A DNA stretch of 64,000 bases from Sphingobacterium sp. UT-1RO-CII-1 (GTDB taxonomy: Bacteria; Bacteroidota; Bacteroidia; Sphingobacteriales; Sphingobacteriaceae): the NCBI RefSeq assembly GCF_026711005.1, contig NZ_JAPPVJ010000011.1, forward strand, positions 1 through 64,000, given 5' to 3'. Below, piece by piece: positions 61,650 to 64,000 of the stretch. The stretch's first letter is position 1. Each line of letters begins with the position of its first letter. The notes below the pieces were generated by a model. It was given only the letters and a program-made list of their open reading frames with translations. It had not been told where the DNA came from and made no database searches. Made by a program: the position numbers and the translations under genes.

Positions 61650-63014
61650 ATGAAGAAACACTTAAGTATAATATTTGCCTTAGTTTTTTTAAGCTTTCAT
61701 AGCACAATAGCCCAAGGGCAGTTAGTAGATCGTGTCGTAGCCACAGTAGGTTCTAGTATCATCTTGCAATCCGATATCGAGATGCAATATGCGCAATATC
61801 TAGCTCAGGGCGAAAAACCAAACGAGAGTATCAAATGTTACTTACTTCAACAATTAATAACCCAAAAACTCCTATCACAGCAAGCCGCCATAGACTCTAT
61901 TGAAGTCGGTGAAGCAGAAGTCGATGACAACCTAAATAGAAGAATGCAAATGATGGTTGGTCAAGCTGGCGGTAAAGAGCGATTGGAAGAGTTTTTAAAT
62001 AGGTCTTTGTTGCAATATAAAGAAGAGATGCGCCCAAATATTCATGAGCAACTACGTGCTGAAAAAATGCAGATGAGTATCACATCTTCTTTAAACGTAA
62101 CTCCACAAGAGGTGAAACGCTATTTTGAAAGCTTAAATCAAGATAGTCTTCCCTATTTTAACACCGAAGTTGAAATAGGAGAAATAGTAATAAACCCGGT
62201 ATTAACGAAGGATGAAAAAGAAATTTATAGACAAAAAGTCGAAGGCTATAGGCAACAAATATTAAATGGTTCTGACTTTGCAACTGTAGCACGGTTATAT
62301 TCTGAGGATTCCAAGGCGCCGTATGGTGGTGAATCGGGTTTCCAAACCCGTGATATATGGGCAAAGGAATTCTCAGCTATGGCCTTTAAATTAAAAGAAG
62401 GCGAAATATCTCCAGTGTTCGAAACACAATTTGGATACCACATCCTTCAGGTTTTACAGCGCCGAGGAGAAGAAGTTAATGTTCGGTATATTGTTATTAT
62501 CCCCAAACCTACTCCTGCCAGTCTAGAGCGAGCCAAAGCAAAAATTGATAGTATTTACGACCGTGTAACTAGTGGAAAAATTGGTTTCCACACCGCAGCC
62601 TCTCTTTATTCAGATAATAAAGAGACTAAATATACCGGAGGTATGATCATTAACAAAGAAGATAACACTGGGCTGATACCGATGGACATGCTTGATCGTG
62701 CAACATTTACAGCTATAGACCCGTTAAAAGTCGGTGATTACTCGAAATCTTTTATATCCACAGATCGTATGGGGCAGCAAGTGTACAAGTTTATGTACCT
62801 TAAATCGAGAATTGCTCCGCACCAAGCTAATCTAGAACAGGACTTTGCTAAAATTCAAGAAGCAGCAAGACAGGACAAAATTCATAGAACATTAAGTGAA
62901 TGGTTTGAGCTACGAAAAAGAACAACATTCATTAATATTGATAATGACTTCTTAAAATGTAATGAGCTAAAAATATGGCTAGACGATGAAGAAAAGATTG
63001 CTACAACAAAATAA
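61650..63014 (+). CDS. SurA-like periplasmic peptidyl-prolyl isomerase
   Basis: A 454-residue protein from the ATG at 61650, whose signal peptide (MKKHLSIIFALVFLSF to IAQ) is intact; the frame's earlier ATG at 61608 adds a charged extension. A SurA N-terminal domain (LVDRVVATVGSSIILQSDIE) precedes two parvulin domains, with YFNTEVEIGEIVINP to YGGESGFQTRDIWAKEFS and then VRYIVIIPKPTP. It is expected to chaperone outer-membrane proteins. Its 3' end carries a strong terminator. In Bacteroidota several SurA paralogues occur, so the gene name is left open. Confidence 0.9.
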   Translation: MKKHLSIIFALVFLSFHSTIAQGQLVDRVVATVGSSIILQSDIEMQYAQYLAQGEKPNESIKCYLLQQLITQKLLSQQAAIDSIEVGEAEVDDNLNRRMQMMVGQAGGKERLEEFLNRSLLQYKEEMRPNIHEQLRAEKMQMSITSSLNVTPQEVKRYFESLNQDSLPYFNTEVEIGEIVINPVLTKDEKEIYRQKVEGYRQQILNGSDFATVARLYSEDSKAPYGGESGFQTRDIWAKEFSAMAFKLKEGEISPVFETQFGYHILQVLQRRGEEVNVRYIVIIPKPTPASLERAKAKIDSIYDRVTSGKIGFHTAASLYSDNKETKYTGGMIINKEDNTGLIPMDMLDRATFTAIDPLKVGDYSKSFISTDRMGQQVYKFMYLKSRIAPHQANLEQDFAKIQEAARQDKIHRTLSEWFELRKRTTFINIDNDFLKCNELKIWLDDEEKIATTK

Positions 63015-63019
63015 ATAAA

Positions 63020-63073
63020 GTGTATAAAAAAAGCGTCTGATTATAATTATGATCAGACGCTTTTTTTATACAC
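63020..63073. terminator. Long bidirectional terminator
   Basis: A perfect 22-bp inverted repeat (63020-63041 with 63052-63073; core AAAGCGTCTGAT) with a 10-base loop, including A7/T7 tracts. It lies between the convergent surA-like and NTF2-like genes. Confidence 0.9.
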
Positions 63074-63083
63074 TGTTAATTAA

Positions 63084-63950
63084 TTACCTTTCAAACATCA
63101 TCTCAATCATCACCTGCCATTGGTAATCATTTTTAAGTTGCCAAATTCGAATATAATTAAACTTCATTTCCTTTTCTTTTGTAGTAACTGTTGCTGTGCC
63201 AGAAGTATACGCATACTCTCCGCTATAAGCTCTTCCAACACCTGTAGGTTCAGTTGTAATCTCTATACGTTCTTTCTTCAGAAAAGCCAACACATTTTTC
63301 TTACCTTCTATCTCCTCTTTCCAAGGATAGTAATAACGAACATCATCTGCCAGAAACTCATTAAAAGCAGCTGTATTATCCGCTCTTAACACATTCGAAA
63401 ACAACTGATCAGTCTGTGTAACTACTTCCTCACGCTGTTCCAAACGTACTTTAGACCTATGCTTTAGATACCATGAGTCATCAGGCTCATAAAAAGTTAA
63501 ATCAGAGCTATTATTTTTTCCATAATTTTCAACTTCCGCTCTAAGCTCCAATTTCCAGCTTCCACGTTTATCTCTTCTCCACACACTTAAGTACTGTCCG
63601 TATCTTTTAATAGCCCCTATTTTCTGAAATTCAAAAGGTCCCGACGTAACCCCCCAATCTAAACTTCTCGAAACTAAAGCGAAGTTAGGCTGCCAGGTCA
63701 TCACATCAGGAATATTAGGCCTATTTTTTAAATAATTAACTGCATTAACAATTGAGGGTACATACAAGACAGATTCCTTATCAACAATAGACATGAGTGC
63801 CGCATGTGGGCTTTCTACTCTAGAGACATTAGCCGCTGCCCTGTCTGCAGTAATTAAACTGCCTACCTTATCAGGCAGTTGTGCCCATACCTGATGCGCT
63901 TGTAAGAAGATAGTTGATATGGCTATAAATAAACTTTTTTTAACTGTCAT
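63084..63950 (-). CDS. Secreted protein with two NTF2-like (SnoaL/DUF4440) domains
   Basis: A 288-residue protein with a signal peptide (SLFIAISTIFLQAHQVWAQ, about residues 6-24). Two tandem NTF2-like cone folds follow. The first covers about residues 33-160: ITADRAAANVSRVESPHAAL, then DWGVTSGPFEF, then WRRDKRGSWKLELR. The second covers about 178-287: LRADNTAAFNEFLADDVRYY, then AYTSGTATV, then IRIWQLKNDYQWQVMIEM. Both keep the 'tryptophan-rich last strand' pattern, which suggests internal duplication. Ligand or reaction unknown; probably periplasmic. It converges with the surA-like gene and shares its terminator. Confidence 0.78.
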   Translation of the reverse strand: MTVKKSLFIAISTIFLQAHQVWAQLPDKVGSLITADRAAANVSRVESPHAALMSIVDKESVLYVPSIVNAVNYLKNRPNIPDVMTWQPNFALVSRSLDWGVTSGPFEFQKIGAIKRYGQYLSVWRRDKRGSWKLELRAEVENYGKNNSSDLTFYEPDDSWYLKHRSKVRLEQREEVVTQTDQLFSNVLRADNTAAFNEFLADDVRYYYPWKEEIEGKKNVLAFLKKERIEITTEPTGVGRAYSGEYAYTSGTATVTTKEKEMKFNYIRIWQLKNDYQWQVMIEMMFER

Positions 63951-64000
63951 GAATTTTAATTTGCTCTCTTACAATCAAATCTTATTCCAAAGAGTTCCCT

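Overview
The window reads as a chromosomal segment of a member of the Bacteroidota, most likely the Sphingobacteriaceae (Sphingobacterium/Olivibacter/Pedobacter-like). This is inferred from gene content: secreted GH95/GH29 fucosidases, MnmD, a KhtTU-type antiporter pair, a GH3-family protein beside recJ and lptB, and a CcmE-CcmF pair. It is also inferred from several upstream sites matching the Bacteroidota -7 element TAnnTTTG and from the lack of consistent Shine-Dalgarno sequences. The DNA is AT-rich throughout, most visibly in the first 5 kb and between about 6.4 and 8.1 kb. I see no rRNA, tRNA, CRISPR array, insertion sequence or prophage.

Layout. (1) 1-4680: the end of a surface-polysaccharide cluster, with a CgeB-like glycosyltransferase cut by the left edge, two GT2 enzymes, a GT11 alpha-1,2-fucosyltransferase and a DUF6492 protein. 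(2) 4688-8961: a LOG-family hydrolase, an outer-membrane phospholipase A, an AT-rich stretch with an unrecognised gene, and a secreted alkaline-phosphatase-superfamily enzyme. (3) 9281-17167: an L-fucoside utilisation locus on the minus strand (GH29 fucosidase, L-fuconate dehydratase, SSS symporter, lipoprotein mutarotase, GH95 fucosidase, HSD17B14-like L-fucose dehydrogenase), divergent from an AraC regulator at 17471. (4) 18351-24406: SixA phosphatase, YyaL-type thioredoxin-domain protein, SlyD-like FKBP, a second short GH29, MnmD and an LpxR-like lipid A deacylase. (5) 24588-30201: a structured leader, ccmE, ccmF, a DUF2520 protein and an FMN-binding glutamate-synthase-like protein. (6) 30733-40170: MarR regulator, small membrane protein, omega-amidase, polyprenyl synthase, GT4, DUF59 Fe-S factor, KhtTU-like antiporter, MBL hydrolase, RecJ. 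(7) 40206-54085: lptB, GH3 protein, ilvE, miaA, a pRiA4b-ORF3-like protein, CCA transferase, pdxA, rsmA, FAD monooxygenase, hydroxyacid dehydrogenase, UbiA-like protein, acetyl-CoA synthetase. (8) 54358-60138: a complete Mrp antiporter operon A-G. (9) 60145-63950: lactonase-family protein, SurA-like chaperone and a secreted double NTF2-like protein.

How genes work together. The fucose locus fits periplasmic removal of fucose, anomer equilibration by a membrane-anchored mutarotase, sodium-coupled import, then cytoplasmic oxidation and dehydration toward 2-keto-3-deoxy-L-fuconate. The lactonase and the last two enzymes of the known non-phosphorylating route are not in the window. A fucosyltransferase 7 kb away suggests that the same organism also builds fucosylated surface glycans. 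Two cation/proton antiporter systems (KhtTU-like and Mrp) and three outer-membrane or LPS functions (PldA-like, LpxR-like, LptB) are also present.

Nothing here is clearly a wholly new system. The most promising leads are the lipoprotein mutarotase and its locus, the direct-repeat operator candidate next to the AraC gene, the CxxxY-type CcmE with its folded leader, and the UbiA-like protein that lacks its first aspartate motif.
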